From Echinicola strongylocentroti (GTDB taxonomy: Bacteria; Bacteroidota; Bacteroidia; Cytophagales; Cyclobacteriaceae): DNA of 64,000 nt. The stretch lies in assembly GCF_003260975.1 (NCBI RefSeq), contig NZ_CP030041.1, forward strand, positions 3,705,001 through 3,769,000, read 5' to 3'. Below the pieces are notes generated by a model that searched no databases, was not told where the DNA came from, and saw only the letters and a program-made list of their open reading frames with translations. Shown one piece after another: positions 22,601 to 31,883 of the stretch. Within the stretch, counting starts at the first letter, position 1. Each line of letters begins with the position of its first letter. Both the position numbers and the translations under genes were made by a program.

Positions 22601-23128
22601 TCCGAAAAATCAGTAAATGAAGGGGACAATTGGCCAGTATACAAAACGCAAAAGACATTGGACAGGCCTTGGGAAGTGGCGTTTGACCCTGCTTATCGCG
22701 GCCCCAAAGCAGTGCAGGAAATGGCTGTTTTGGAAGATTGGAGCCAGCATCCAAATGACAGTGTAAAGTACTATTCCGGTACGGCAGATTACCGCGCGAC
22801 CTTCGAATGGAATGGTGAACTAGGCGGGGCATTTTGGCTTCACCTTGGCAAAGTCGCCAATATCGCTTCAGTAAAATTAAACGGTAAAGACTGTGGCGTA
22901 GCCTGGACATTCCCCTACCAAGTGAATATTTCCGATGCGCTAAAGAAGGGACAAAATGAATTGGAAATCGAAGTGACCAACACCTGGGCAAACCGCACCA
23001 TTGGTGACCTGAAGCTTCCAAAAGAACAGCGATTTACCAATACCATTGCCGACCTGGAAAGGATGGAAGGCCGGGAGCCACTGGAAGCAGGATTACTAGG
23101 TCCTGTGCGGATCTTGCAGGAGAAATGA
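19688..23128 (+). CDS. GH106 family alpha-L-rhamnosidase (secreted lipoprotein)
   Basis: A 1146-residue enzyme, family-typical length, expected to remove alpha-L-rhamnose from pectin-type glycans. A signal with lipobox ends at IGAC (Cys about residue 22), so it is anchored to a membrane. The N-terminal part shows the GH106 signature (PWVYWYWMYSTYSKEGITAD and MKEAGIGGAFLM). The central barrel has FSSENVAPTMV and FALGINRFFYHVFVHNPW. The last 150 residues form a GH2-like beta-sandwich (VKLNGKDCGVAWTFPYQV). It is flanked by GH2 and SASA esterase genes, consistent with a rhamnogalacturonan-degrading set. Confidence 0.9.
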   Translation: MSGTKTLTTIFYIILSCWIGACGTSPKEEVSNPFEPTYESSQPWVYWYWMYSTYSKEGITADLEAMKEAGIGGAFLMSIKGPAEPPLTDRPTLQGSDEWWKMVRHAMEEADRLGLRLAMHACDGFAVAGGPWITPEKSMQKVVWTDTLVQGGRKVDLQLRQPESHEDYYRELAVFAVPAKEEFEQTSEALRPAVTNSLGEKGLDFLLDDAGDERFGTNDEAWIQYAFDAPFTCRSIRIKTSGNSYQAHRLKIAVSDDGEHFREVTRLHPPRHGWQDWDEDYTHSIPATTAKYFRFIYEKSGTEPGAEDLDAAKWKPSLKVNTIALSSSPKINQYEGKSAAVWRVSERSTSDVLPNSSCVPLDKVVNISDQLDADGRLTWEAPEGQWKIMRFGYTSTGHTNYTGGGAKGLEVDKFNAAAVKFQFDQWFGEALRTAGPDLAEKVLKIFHIDSWEAGSQNWSPVFREEFKKRRGYDIVDYLPVMAGIPLESTETSEKLLYDLRRTISEVVMDNFFGTLQKEASKNGVKFSSENVAPTMVSDGMEHFKYIDYPSGEFWLNSPTHDKPNDMRDAISGGHIYGKQVIQAEAYTELRMDWDEYPGMLKALGDRNFALGINRFFYHVFVHNPWLDRKPGMTLDVIGLYFQRDQTWWKPGKAMVDYHQRVQYQLQKGSPVIDLAVFTGEDLPSRSVLPERLVPFLPGLAGREKMAAEKNRWANEGQPTRVIPKGVKHSANMADAADWTDPLRGYHYDSFNKDALLRLAKVQDGKVVFGGGTRYGFLIFPGQRKMNPNASLMSVEVAEKLLQLVKEGATVLVDKKPTGTLGYREEDQRLAAVVEELWSGEKDAPEESTGPKTWEVGKGKVVQLPYEQATLETLGLGSDVVAIGEDGERNVGFAFAHRKSQEEDIYFLSNQLEKTRKLDVSFRITGKKPVFYDPVWGREYPVSSWETGAGRTDMTVKLPANGSLLVIFREDTSEKSVNEGDNWPVYKTQKTLDRPWEVAFDPAYRGPKAVQEMAVLEDWSQHPNDSVKYYSGTADYRATFEWNGELGGAFWLHLGKVANIASVKLNGKDCGVAWTFPYQVNISDALKKGQNELEIEVTNTWANRTIGDLKLPKEQRFTNTIADLERMEGREPLEAGLLGPVRILQEK

Positions 23129-23338
23129 ATGGATCGAGGGCAGATAATACAGATTTAGTCGAGGGTCGCTGATTTAGGTTAAAATGTCCTTTTCGGGATT
23201 CATGCTGACTACGATCATGGCTGTCTTAGCGCGTAGCTGTTCGGGGTTTGTAATAACGAACCTAAATAAAGGGGATTTGTAATCCCCCAAAAAAACATAA
23301 ATTAGCCAAAACATTAAACATTACCACCTTTTAACCCA

Positions 23339-24769
23339 ATGATTTCCATGAAAAATATTATCGCTTTATTAGGGCTATGCTTGATTGCGAATGTATCAAT
23401 AGCAGAAGTGACCTTGCCCGCTATTTTTTCGGACAATATGGTACTCCAGCAACAGATGGAAGCGCCTATCTGGGGTTGGGCAACTCCCAATGCCACGGTA
23501 AAAATTACGACAAGCTGGGATGACAAGGAGTATACTGCCGCAGCCAACAGCAAAGGCGAATGGAAGACTAAGATGAGCACTCCTGAGGCGGGTGGCCCTT
23601 ATACCATAAGCATCAGCGATGGAGAGCAATTGGAGCTCGAAAATGTGCTGATTGGGGAAGTATGGCTGTGCTCTGGGCAGTCGAATATGGAAATGCCGCT
23701 GAAGGGATTTCCCGGCCAGCCCATCCTAGGAGGCAATGAGGCCATCGTGAACAGTAAGAATGATCGCATCAGGCTGATTACTGTTCCCCGAAAATCCACG
23801 GTTCAGCCACAGGACAACTTCGAAGGCAAATGGGAGGAAGCTGCTCCTAAAGTGGTGTCCAATTTTAGCGCCACGGCTTGGTTCTTTGGAAAACAGCTTT
23901 ATGATGCTTTAGATGTACCAATCGGCTTGGTGCATGTGTCTTGGGGAGGTTCCAGCATCGAAGCTTGGATGAGTGAGCAGATGTTGGCCGATTTTAAGGA
24001 GGAAATTAAGGTCCCACAAAGTGAAGACGAAATAGACGTGCCTAACCGTACGGCCACGGCCCTGTACAATGGCATGATCACTCCTGTCGCTGGATATGGA
24101 ATGAGAGGTGCGATTTGGTACCAAGGAGAATCCAATAATGGGCGGCCAGATCAATACGAGGAGCTGATGGTGACGATGGTTCGGGAATGGAGAAGTTTGT
24201 GGGGAGAAGGAGAATTCCCCTTTTACTATGCCCAAATAGCCCCATTCGATTATGGGATGTTCAGCCCAAATGAAGTGGTCGAGAAGAATAATTCCGCCTA
24301 TCTCAGAGATGCCCAGCGGAAGGCCATGGACAGGATTCCCAACAGCGGTATGGCGGTGCTGATGGATATTGGAGAGAAGGAAAATATCCACCCAGCAGAT
24401 AAAAAGGCTGGAGGCCACCGACTGGCATATTGGGCCTTGGCGGAGACGTATGGGATAGAAGGCTTTGAATATAAGGGGCCTGCTTTTGAAGCCATGGAAG
24501 TCAAAGGCAGTACGGTCATCGTGGCGTTTGAAAATGTCCCGGTAGGTATTACCTCATACGGAAAGGAAGTGACCAGTTTTGAGCTGGCAGGAGAGGATAA
24601 AAAGTTCTATCCGGCCACAGCTGTTTTAAGAAGGAAATCAGTGATGTTGTCTTCTCCGCAGGTGGACAAGCCAGTGGCGGTGCGCTATGCATTTGAGGAT
24701 TTTGTGGTTGGCGAAATTTTCAGCACCGGAGGCATACCGATGAGTTCTTTCAGAACGGATGATTGGTGA
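23339..24769 (+). CDS. Sialate O-acetylesterase-like (SASA family) carbohydrate esterase
   Basis: A 476-residue secreted SGNH-type esterase that removes acetyl groups from sugars. The signal peptide runs to about SIAEV; starts at 23339 or 23348 are both possible. The nucleophile is Ser115 in CSGQSNMEM. The oxyanion block reads IWYQGESN, and the Asp/His pair is in NIHPADKKAGGHRLA. An N-terminal beta-domain (FSDNMVLQQQMEAPIWGWA) is typical of the family. Named for sialate esters, these enzymes in plant-polymer gene sets more often deacetylate pectin or xylan side chains. Two hairpins follow the gene. Confidence 0.9.
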   Translation: MISMKNIIALLGLCLIANVSIAEVTLPAIFSDNMVLQQQMEAPIWGWATPNATVKITTSWDDKEYTAAANSKGEWKTKMSTPEAGGPYTISISDGEQLELENVLIGEVWLCSGQSNMEMPLKGFPGQPILGGNEAIVNSKNDRIRLITVPRKSTVQPQDNFEGKWEEAAPKVVSNFSATAWFFGKQLYDALDVPIGLVHVSWGGSSIEAWMSEQMLADFKEEIKVPQSEDEIDVPNRTATALYNGMITPVAGYGMRGAIWYQGESNNGRPDQYEELMVTMVREWRSLWGEGEFPFYYAQIAPFDYGMFSPNEVVEKNNSAYLRDAQRKAMDRIPNSGMAVLMDIGEKENIHPADKKAGGHRLAYWALAETYGIEGFEYKGPAFEAMEVKGSTVIVAFENVPVGITSYGKEVTSFELAGEDKKFYPATAVLRRKSVMLSSPQVDKPVAVRYAFEDFVVGEIFSTGGIPMSSFRTDDW

Positions 24770-24833
24770 AATGGAGCAGGTGATGATATGCGGATGATAG
24801 CAATTGATCTGAAAGGCGCAATGCATTTGAACG

Positions 24834-24868
24834 GGCCGGAGTCTTCTGATTTCGGCCTTTTGTTTTTT
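24834..24868 (+). terminator. Intrinsic terminator after the SASA esterase
   Basis: GGCCG (24834-24838) pairs with CGGCC (24853-24857), followed by TTTTGTTTTTTT. Confidence 0.65.
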
Positions 24869-24907
24869 TGAGATGTGGAGGTTTTACTTAAGCTAAAGGC
24901 AAATGAG

Positions 24908-24982
24908 CTTAACTAATCCAGTTCCTTATTTAAGTATTTAGGTGTTTTTCTTAAATAAGGGTGTTGCTTAGTTAAGTTTTTT
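24908..24982. repeat. Nested inverted repeats with T-run
   Basis: The outer arms CTTAACTAA (24908-24916) and TTAGTTAAG (24968-24976) enclose inner arms CTTATTTAAG (24925-24934) and CTTAAATAAG (24950-24959). A T6 run follows. It could be a second terminator or an intergenic palindromic element in the 379-bp gap before the next gene. Confidence 0.65.
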
Positions 24983-25148
24983 GAATTATGCCAATATTCG
25001 AGTTTAGCGGTTTTTTAACCCGATTTCAATGGCATTCTTTTTAGGGACACTAAACTTTTGTCTCCACACCTACCTCCTGATGCCACAGCATACTACAGGA
25101 AAGTAGAGCGATAAGATTTTTATACTTTGAGGCCATATTAGCGTAAAA

Positions 25149-27485
25149 ATGAAGCGACCCTTTCTGATTGTCTTTAGTCTTTTTTGGCTCGGAATAACCT
25201 CAAGTATTGCCCAAAGCCTATCGGCATACGATCCGGTGTGGACTACCATGAGCAAAAATGCCAGTGAATCCATGCCCTTGGGCGGTGGAGATATTGGGAT
25301 GAATGTTTGGGTAGAAGATGGCGAACTGTTGTTTTATTTTTCCAGAAGCGGGACATTTGATGAGCACAATACCTTGTTGAAACTGGGCAGGGTGAGGGTT
25401 TCCTTTACGCCCAATCCATTTGATGGAGATGATATATTTCGTCAAGAACTTAACCTCCAAGAAGGAAATATAAAGCTTACTGGAAAGACCGGTGGCAAAG
25501 AGGTAACTATCAATTTATGGGTGGATGTATTCCGTCCCGTTATTCATGTGGAAGTGGATGGTGATACGCCTACTTATATGGATGTAGCTTATGAGAACTG
25601 GCGCTACAAAAACCGACCGGTAAAAGGAGCTGCCAATAATGCCAATTCCTACAAGTGGGCACCGCAGGGAGAAGTCATCACCTATCAAGACAGCATTGGT
25701 TTTCAGGACAGCAGCGTGTTGTTTTACCATCAAAATCGAGCAAATACGGTGTTTGATGTGGCGGTGGAGCAACAAAAAATGGCATCTGTAAAGGGACAGA
25801 TGATGAATCCACTCAGCAACCTTATTTTTGGAGGAGTGTTAGAAGGGGGCAATTTAATTCGCCAAAGCGTGAAAAACGGTGTTTATCAAGACACTGATTT
25901 CAAAGCTTTTCCGCTAAAAAGCATTAGCCCCAGAAAGCATCATTCATTTGAGATTTACCTTCATACAGCTCAAACTAGGTCGGTGGAGAAGTGGAAGTCA
26001 GGACTGGACAGTTTGGTGCAAACGGCAAAAACAGCTTCTCCCGAGGCCAGAAAAAACACCACGGCTTGGTGGAAGGGTTACTGGAAACGGAGCTATGTGA
26101 TCACTGATCCCCAACAAAAAGCCGCCAATGACACTGTTTGGCAGATTGGTAGAAATTACCAGCTCTTTCGCTATATGCTTGGCTGCAATGCTTACGGCAG
26201 TTACCCAACCAAATTCAATGGAGGACTATTTACCGTTGACCCGGTATATACGAAACCAGACATGCCTTTTACCCCAGACCATCGCAACTGGGGCGGGGGG
26301 ACGATGACCGCGCAGAACCAACGGCTAGTGTACTTCCCCATGCTTCGATCAGGTGATTTTGACCTGATGAAGCCACAGTTTGACTTTTACCTGCGCCTGC
26401 TGAAGAATGCTGAGCTGAGAAGCCAGGTTTATTGGGGACATGAGGGAGCGAGCTTTACGGAGCAAATCGAAAATTTTGGATTGCCCAACCCAGCGGAATA
26501 CAATTGGAAACGACCGGATGATTATGACCCAGGAATGCAGTACAATGCTTGGCTGGAATATCAGTGGGATACCGTATTGGAGTTTTGCCTGATGATGCTG
26601 GAGCAAGAGCGGTATGCTGACAAGGATATTTCCGAATATATTCCTTTTATAGAAAGCTGTTTACGGTTTTTCGATCAGCACTATCAATACTTGGCTCAGC
26701 AAAGGGGAGCCAAAACCCTTGACGAAAACGGGGATTTGGTATTATACCCAGGATCAGCTAACGAAACCTATAAAATGGCTTACAATGCGAATTCGACCAT
26801 TTCAGCCCTTCAGACGGTATTGAAAAGGTTGATTGCTTCTCCATCAGTAACTAGCGCCGCAAAGTGGCAAGAGATGCTAGAGAGAATCCCGCCACTGAAC
26901 TTCAGGGAAATCAACGGCCACCGTATGTTGGCCCCGGCCAAGCTGTGGGAACGCATTAATAACACCGAGGTGCCGCAGTTGTATCCTGTTTATCCATGGG
27001 GTATTTACGGGATAGGCCGCCCCGACCTACAGATCGCCATCAACACTTATCAATATGATCCTGACGCCCTCAAGTTCAGAAGCCACATTGGCTGGAAGCA
27101 AGACAATATCTTCGCTGCTCGATTGGGACTGACGGCAGAAGCTGCCAAGTGGACGTTGAAGAAGATGGGAGATTCCGAGAGGCGCTTCCCCACATTTTGG
27201 GGACCGGGATTTGACTGGGTACCAGACCATAACTGGGGAGGATCTGGCATGATCGGCATGCAGGAAATGCTATTGCAGACCGATGGTGATAATATCTACC
27301 TTTTCCCTGCTTGGCCAAAAGACTGGGATGTACAATTCAAATTACATGCTCCCCGTCAAACGACCGTGGAAGGCGTATTGGAAGATGGCAAACTAAAAGA
27401 ATTGAACGTCTTGCCCAAGGAACGGGAGGCGGATATTGTGAATATGCTGGGATGGGATTTAGAAAAGAAGGCAGGTTTTAAGTAG
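25149..27485 (+). CDS. DUF5703 / GH95-like secreted glycoside hydrolase-type protein
   Basis: A 778-residue secreted protein with a signal peptide ending near SSIAQ. The N-terminal beta-sandwich (DPVWTTMSKNASESMPLGGGDIGMNVWV) is the DUF5703 domain, followed by an alpha/alpha-barrel resembling GH95/GH65 enzymes (YMLGCNAYGSYPTKFNGGLF, QVYWGHEGASFTEQ). This group is related to alpha-L-fucosidases and alpha-L-galactosidases, but activity is not established for DUF5703 proteins that I know of. The neighbours (GH106, SASA, GH127) suggest an accessory role in pectin or arabinogalactan breakdown. Confidence 0.82.
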   Translation: MKRPFLIVFSLFWLGITSSIAQSLSAYDPVWTTMSKNASESMPLGGGDIGMNVWVEDGELLFYFSRSGTFDEHNTLLKLGRVRVSFTPNPFDGDDIFRQELNLQEGNIKLTGKTGGKEVTINLWVDVFRPVIHVEVDGDTPTYMDVAYENWRYKNRPVKGAANNANSYKWAPQGEVITYQDSIGFQDSSVLFYHQNRANTVFDVAVEQQKMASVKGQMMNPLSNLIFGGVLEGGNLIRQSVKNGVYQDTDFKAFPLKSISPRKHHSFEIYLHTAQTRSVEKWKSGLDSLVQTAKTASPEARKNTTAWWKGYWKRSYVITDPQQKAANDTVWQIGRNYQLFRYMLGCNAYGSYPTKFNGGLFTVDPVYTKPDMPFTPDHRNWGGGTMTAQNQRLVYFPMLRSGDFDLMKPQFDFYLRLLKNAELRSQVYWGHEGASFTEQIENFGLPNPAEYNWKRPDDYDPGMQYNAWLEYQWDTVLEFCLMMLEQERYADKDISEYIPFIESCLRFFDQHYQYLAQQRGAKTLDENGDLVLYPGSANETYKMAYNANSTISALQTVLKRLIASPSVTSAAKWQEMLERIPPLNFREINGHRMLAPAKLWERINNTEVPQLYPVYPWGIYGIGRPDLQIAINTYQYDPDALKFRSHIGWKQDNIFAARLGLTAEAAKWTLKKMGDSERRFPTFWGPGFDWVPDHNWGGSGMIGMQEMLLQTDGDNIYLFPAWPKDWDVQFKLHAPRQTTVEGVLEDGKLKELNVLPKEREADIVNMLGWDLEKKAGFK

Positions 27486-27498
27486 GAAGATTAGGTGA

Positions 27499-27636
27499 AA
27501 GAGCCAAGAATAAAGAGTAAAGAAAGCTAGCAAAAAATAGCGTTGAATCGGAGACTCAACTTCTGCAGTGCCACGTCAGAGACGATGGGACAACGTTTAA
27601 TCGTGGTTGTACCGAGTCTCTGCCTCAAATAAAAAC
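27499..27636. repeat. REP-like structured element (copy C, internal deletion)
   Basis: Matches the long form of the element at 51061-51236, including the upstream AGAGCCAAGAATAAAGAG stretch. The segment between two GTCTCTG repeats (third-hairpin right arm to fourth-hairpin left arm) is missing. It lies just before the GH127 start. Confidence 0.7.
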
Positions 27637-27653
27637 GAAATAAAATAAGTAAC

Positions 27654-29693
27654 ATGAACCTAAAATATGTAATCGCAGGAATTGGGTTGGGTATATTTTC
27701 GCACCAAACAGGGATAGCTCAGGAAAAGGCCTTGGTCGATAATTCCCAAAGTCCCCATGCCAAGCTAAAAAGTATCAACCTTCAGGATGTGACCTGGACA
27801 GATGGTTTTTGGGGGGAGAAATTCAAGATCAGCAAGGAAAATACCTTGCCATTTATGTGGGATTTGTACCATGATGCGGATAAAAACCACGCGGTAAGGA
27901 ATTTTGAAATTGCCGCTGGTGAAATGAAAGGCAAGCATGACGGTCCTTCGTTCCATGATGGAGATTTTTACAAGGTTTTTGAAGGTATGGCCGCTCTATA
28001 TGCGGAAACCCAAGATCCCAAACTCGACGAGCAGATGGATGAAACGATTGCACTGATCGCTGAGACACAACGGGAAGACGGGTACCTGCATACGCCAGTA
28101 CTCATTGAGGAGCGCTGGGGCACACTAGGTGATGAGTATCTCCAGAAGCAGTTGGGATTCGAAAAATACAATATGGGCCACCTGATGACAGCTGCCTGTG
28201 TACACTACCGCGCCACAGGCAAGGATAACTTCCTGCAAGTGGCAATGGGGGTAGCAGATTTCCTTTATGATTTTTATAAAGAAGCTTCCCCAGAACTCGC
28301 CCGAAACGCCATTTGCCCCAGTCACTATATGGGGGTGGTAGAAATGTACCGAACCACTGATGATGAACGCTATTTGGAGCTAGCAAAGAACCTGATAGAC
28401 ATTCGTGGCAAAACCAGTGATGGAACTGACGACAACCAAGACCGGGTACCATTCAGAGAGCAGACAGAAGCCATGGGACATGCCGTGCGCGCCAACTACC
28501 TGTATGCAGGAGTGGCAGATCTATATGCCGAAACGGGCGAGGAAAAGCTACTTGAAAACCTGGAATCCATTTGGGAAGATGTGGTCCATCGAAAGATGTA
28601 TGTGACAGGAGGCTGTGGAGCCCTTTATGACGGGGTGAGCCCCAATGGTACTTCCTATAACCCAACGGAAGTGCAGAAAATCCATCAGGCCTACGGCAAG
28701 CCTTACGAGCTGCCAAACGCCGCTGCCCATAACGAGACCTGCGCCAATATCGGCAATGTGCTCTGGAACTGGCGTATGCTGCAGCTGACTGGTGAGGCGA
28801 AATATATGGACGTGATCGAGCTTAACCTGTACAATAGTATCCTTTCAGGAATCAGCTTGCAGGGAACGGAGTTTTTCTATACCAATCCGCTCAGCGCCAA
28901 AAAGGATTTGCCTTATCACCTGAGGTGGCCAAATACCCGAGAAGGCTATATAGCATTGTCCAACTGCTGCCCGCCCAATGTCGCCAGGACCTTGGCAGAA
29001 GTGGCCAATTATGCCTACAATACCTCTGAAGAAGGACTGTTTGTCAATTTATATGGCAGTAATGAACTGAACACAACATTGCCCAATGGCCAAGAATTGG
29101 TAGTCAATCAATCCACTTCCTATCCATGGGACGGGGCCATTTCGCTGGATTTTGAGAAGGTGCCTACTGATGATTTTTCAGTTTTTATGAGAATCCCTGG
29201 CTGGTGTAACCAAGCATCGCTGGTCGTGAACGGAGAGAAACAGCACACCGAGCTGGCCGCTGGTCAATATGCCGCAATCACCCGAAAATGGAAAAAAGGA
29301 GACCAGGTAACACTCACCTTGGAGATGCCCGTACAATACCTTGAGGCTAACCCACTGGTGGAAGAAGCCCGTGGTCAAGTGGCTGTCAAAAGAGGCCCAG
29401 TGGTATACTGTGTCGAATCCATGGACCTGCCAGAGGGCCGTTCAGTAGATGATGTGGTGATTTCCCTCTCCGAGCAGCTCTCTCCCGAAAAATTCACCAT
29501 TGGCAACAGCGAATTGGTCAGCCTTTCCGGCCAGGTTTACTATCAGTCGGAAGACGATTGGCAAAACCAGCTATACCGGGAAGTTTCAGCAAGTGCCTAT
29601 GAAAAAGGAAACATTCGCCTGATACCCTACTACAGCTGGGCAAACCGTGGCGATGGTGAAATGATGGTATGGTTGCCGTATGAAAGGAAGTAG
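27654..29693 (+). CDS. GH127 family glycoside hydrolase (beta-L-arabinofuranosidase type)
   Basis: A 679-residue secreted enzyme with a signal peptide to about GIAQ. The (alpha/alpha)6 barrel (DUF1680) carries the zinc-thiolate site of characterised GH127 enzymes: Glu361 and Cys363 in HNETCANIG, and Cys438-Cys439 in SNCCPPNVA, one of which is the nucleophile. The C-terminal beta-sandwiches are complete. Known activities are beta-L-arabinofuranosidase and, for a Bacteroides RG-II enzyme, aceric acid removal. The substrate here is therefore probably a furanoside on pectin or hydroxyproline-rich glycan. It is the last enzyme of the carbohydrate run. Confidence 0.92.
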   Translation: MNLKYVIAGIGLGIFSHQTGIAQEKALVDNSQSPHAKLKSINLQDVTWTDGFWGEKFKISKENTLPFMWDLYHDADKNHAVRNFEIAAGEMKGKHDGPSFHDGDFYKVFEGMAALYAETQDPKLDEQMDETIALIAETQREDGYLHTPVLIEERWGTLGDEYLQKQLGFEKYNMGHLMTAACVHYRATGKDNFLQVAMGVADFLYDFYKEASPELARNAICPSHYMGVVEMYRTTDDERYLELAKNLIDIRGKTSDGTDDNQDRVPFREQTEAMGHAVRANYLYAGVADLYAETGEEKLLENLESIWEDVVHRKMYVTGGCGALYDGVSPNGTSYNPTEVQKIHQAYGKPYELPNAAAHNETCANIGNVLWNWRMLQLTGEAKYMDVIELNLYNSILSGISLQGTEFFYTNPLSAKKDLPYHLRWPNTREGYIALSNCCPPNVARTLAEVANYAYNTSEEGLFVNLYGSNELNTTLPNGQELVVNQSTSYPWDGAISLDFEKVPTDDFSVFMRIPGWCNQASLVVNGEKQHTELAAGQYAAITRKWKKGDQVTLTLEMPVQYLEANPLVEEARGQVAVKRGPVVYCVESMDLPEGRSVDDVVISLSEQLSPEKFTIGNSELVSLSGQVYYQSEDDWQNQLYREVSASAYEKGNIRLIPYYSWANRGDGEMMVWLPYERK

Positions 29694-29835
29694 CGATTAC
29701 TTGGACATGAGATGATCTCGGTTTCAGTGCCATTTAGTTAAGGCTAATTCCCATTTAGAGGGTGGAAAATGAGAGAGTTACGGTTTTGATTTTAGCCCAT
29801 AGATGCACAGGTATTGCGAGCTGAAATTGCTTTAA

Positions 29836-29993
29836 CCCGGAATAGGCATTAGCCTATCTGTTGCGACCTTAAACTGCTTCAAAATCAGCCGTTTCACTTT
29901 AGTTTGGAGGCATAACCGTATCGGTGCTATGCTCACACCTCCAAACTGACTAAACGGCATTGGTTTCAGGATTATATTATAGACATAAGCGGG
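29836..29993. mobile_element. Degenerate copy of the 166-bp inverted-repeat element
   Basis: The left end TTTAACCCGGAATAGGCATTAG matches the family closely (element starts after TTTAA at 29831-29835). The right end (GACATAAGCGGG) is diverged and no matching target duplication is seen. Confidence 0.6.
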
Positions 29994-30039
29994 AGCTATG
30001 GTGTGATTGGTGATCCCCAAACCCTGTCCACTTAGAAAA

Positions 30040-30084
30040 AGAAAAGGCTTTCCGCTCATTTACTCGGAAAGCCTTTTCTTATTT
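30040..30084. terminator. Strong bidirectional terminator
   Basis: A 15-bp perfect stem (AGAAAAGGCTTTCCG at 30040-30054 with its complement at 30065-30079) has a 10-base loop and A/T-rich flanks on both sides. It lies between the end of the GH127 region and the 3' end of the minus-strand lipoprotein gene. Confidence 0.85.
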
Positions 30085-30132
30085 TAGCTGTCCCTCACTT
30101 GTAGCGAGGACAGATTATGGGCTAGGTGTTTT

Positions 30133-30867
30133 TTATTTGAATTCACCATTTTTCAGTCGAAGGGCTTCTTCAAGGTGTGCTTCGATCATGTCGTAAACCG
30201 CTTCATTGCCATCTTCGTTATTAGGGCCTACGATGATCATGCCATCACCATTGCCATCTTGGACAAGTCCAGGATCGATGCCCATCAGGAGTTTATCCAT
30301 GTAGAGTTCAAGAACCAGTTCTTGGGTGCCGTTTACTTCCGTTCCGGGATTGAATTTGATGTCAATATTTTCTTCGATGTCCAGGTACATCATGGAAGGG
30401 ATCCCTTTCCAGTCTGCTTTGATCAAGACCGATTTGCCATACATTGGGTCGGTTTCTGGAAGGTGGTCAGCCTTGGTGAGGTCAAAACTCATGTTGGTAT
30501 AAACTCCATTGGGAGCCAAAAAACTGCCCATTCTTGATAAAAGGATATGCTCATCTTTTACCATGGGCACGATGAATTTTGGCCCTTTGTTTGGAGTGAT
30601 GAGCGTAATGGGTAATGTTTTACTATCAGCGATCTTGAGGATCATTTTTACATCTTTTACGCTGATATTAACATCAGTTACTGTGACGTTTCTGAATACC
30701 AAGCTTCCATCATCCCCTTCAGAGGGAATATTGGTACTGACTTTTGCAGAAAGGGTTACCTCACTTTCTTGGATTTCTTGGGATTCTTCAGTTTGACTAC
30801 AGGAAGCAAGCAGGGCAGAAGTGGAAAATGCCAGCAGCAGGTTTCTAAAAGTTGTTTTTCGATACAT
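30133..30867 (-). CDS. Hypothetical lipoprotein (DUF4382-like), paralogue of 61635-62357
   Basis: A 244-residue lipoprotein with lipobox LLASC (Cys about 22). The body is a predicted beta-rich domain. Near the C-terminus it has DGNGDGMIIVGPNNEDGN, an acidic loop resembling a calcium-binding DxNxDG motif. The protein encoded at 61635-62357 shares the same C-terminal pattern and the order of strands, so the two are paralogues about 31 kb apart. Function is unknown; surface or periplasmic binding is likely from the signal. It is a single gene with a strong terminator downstream. Confidence 0.75.
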   Translation of the reverse strand: MYRKTTFRNLLLAFSTSALLASCSQTEESQEIQESEVTLSAKVSTNIPSEGDDGSLVFRNVTVTDVNISVKDVKMILKIADSKTLPITLITPNKGPKFIVPMVKDEHILLSRMGSFLAPNGVYTNMSFDLTKADHLPETDPMYGKSVLIKADWKGIPSMMYLDIEENIDIKFNPGTEVNGTQELVLELYMDKLLMGIDPGLVQDGNGDGMIIVGPNNEDGNEAVYDMIEAHLEEALRLKNGEFK

Positions 30868-31261
30868 AGTTGTAAAGTTTTGGTTTGTGATGAAATAGTG
30901 CTTGTTTATATTGCCGATATTACTTTAATAATCACTGAATGGAATATTGTTTGTAGTCAATTGTAAATTATCTGTATTTTTTTTGAGTAAATGGCTGGTT
31001 GTTAGGGCGGAAAGTATAAATGAAAGCGAGTTTTATAGGGACGTAGGTAATGCTGAAGAGCCATGGCATACAAGTGTGTGTGATCCACGGTGTCGGACGG
31101 TTACACCTAAAACTAACCCTTTGAGGATATTGTAAAAAGAAGCGTTGTTTACAAATAATCCTTTTAAGCGTACAAAAATGAAGTGTTTGTTTTTAGTGGC
31201 TTGAATATCATGTATTTACAGAGTAAATTCAGTCGTTTTACCATCCATTAGTCTTATCATC

Positions 31262-31753
31262 ATGAAGCCGTTATCTTATATTTATCTACTCGGAATTGCC
31301 CTTGTTTTATTTTCATCCTGTAGCAATGGCGACGAAGAGCCAGATGCAGAGATTGGTGGCGGTGGTACATTGACACTGAGCGGAGATGAAGCCCATTATA
31401 CGTCCGGAAAACTGGAGGTCAGCGAAACGGCTTATGGCCGGGCGGATTTGACTGGGTTAGAAGAGTCCTTGGTGGCGGTGTCCAGTGGGATTTCCATTCC
31501 CAAAACTGCAGGTGAAGAACTGGTTCCGGAAGGAAGTGATCTGGAACAGCAGTTTGTCGTTGTTGCTTCAGAGATGGCCATTTCCATGAGTATTTTTGCC
31601 GATGGAACCAAGCGGGATTATGTTTCTGATGTGAGCAAAGCCATTAATGTCACCATAGACCAATCGTCCAAAGAAGTGACCTTCAATGATGCAGCCGTAG
31701 TCAACGCTGATAATGGATCCATACTGACCCTTAACGGTACTTTGGTCTGGTGA
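31262..31753 (+). CDS. Small hypothetical lipoprotein
   Basis: A 163-residue protein with a lipobox at LFSSC (Cys about 20), followed by an acidic linker (NGDEEPDAE) and a Gly-rich turn, then a beta-rich domain with no recognised family. Monocistronic, with a 394-bp upstream gap. The 31260 ATG follows an AT-rich stretch typical of Bacteroidota leaders. Function unknown. Confidence 0.65.
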   Translation: MKPLSYIYLLGIALVLFSSCSNGDEEPDAEIGGGGTLTLSGDEAHYTSGKLEVSETAYGRADLTGLEESLVAVSSGISIPKTAGEELVPEGSDLEQQFVVVASEMAISMSIFADGTKRDYVSDVSKAINVTIDQSSKEVTFNDAAVVNADNGSILTLNGTLVW

Positions 31754-31883
31754 TTTTTCCTTCTTAGCTATTAACCCTCAAGCTTGTCGTGATACCTAGT
31801 CTTCAAAGGAGGAGTTTGCCCTAATTTCTGGTCGGATAGGCCAATGTATATTTCGGGTAAAAATGGCTATACTATACTTTATA

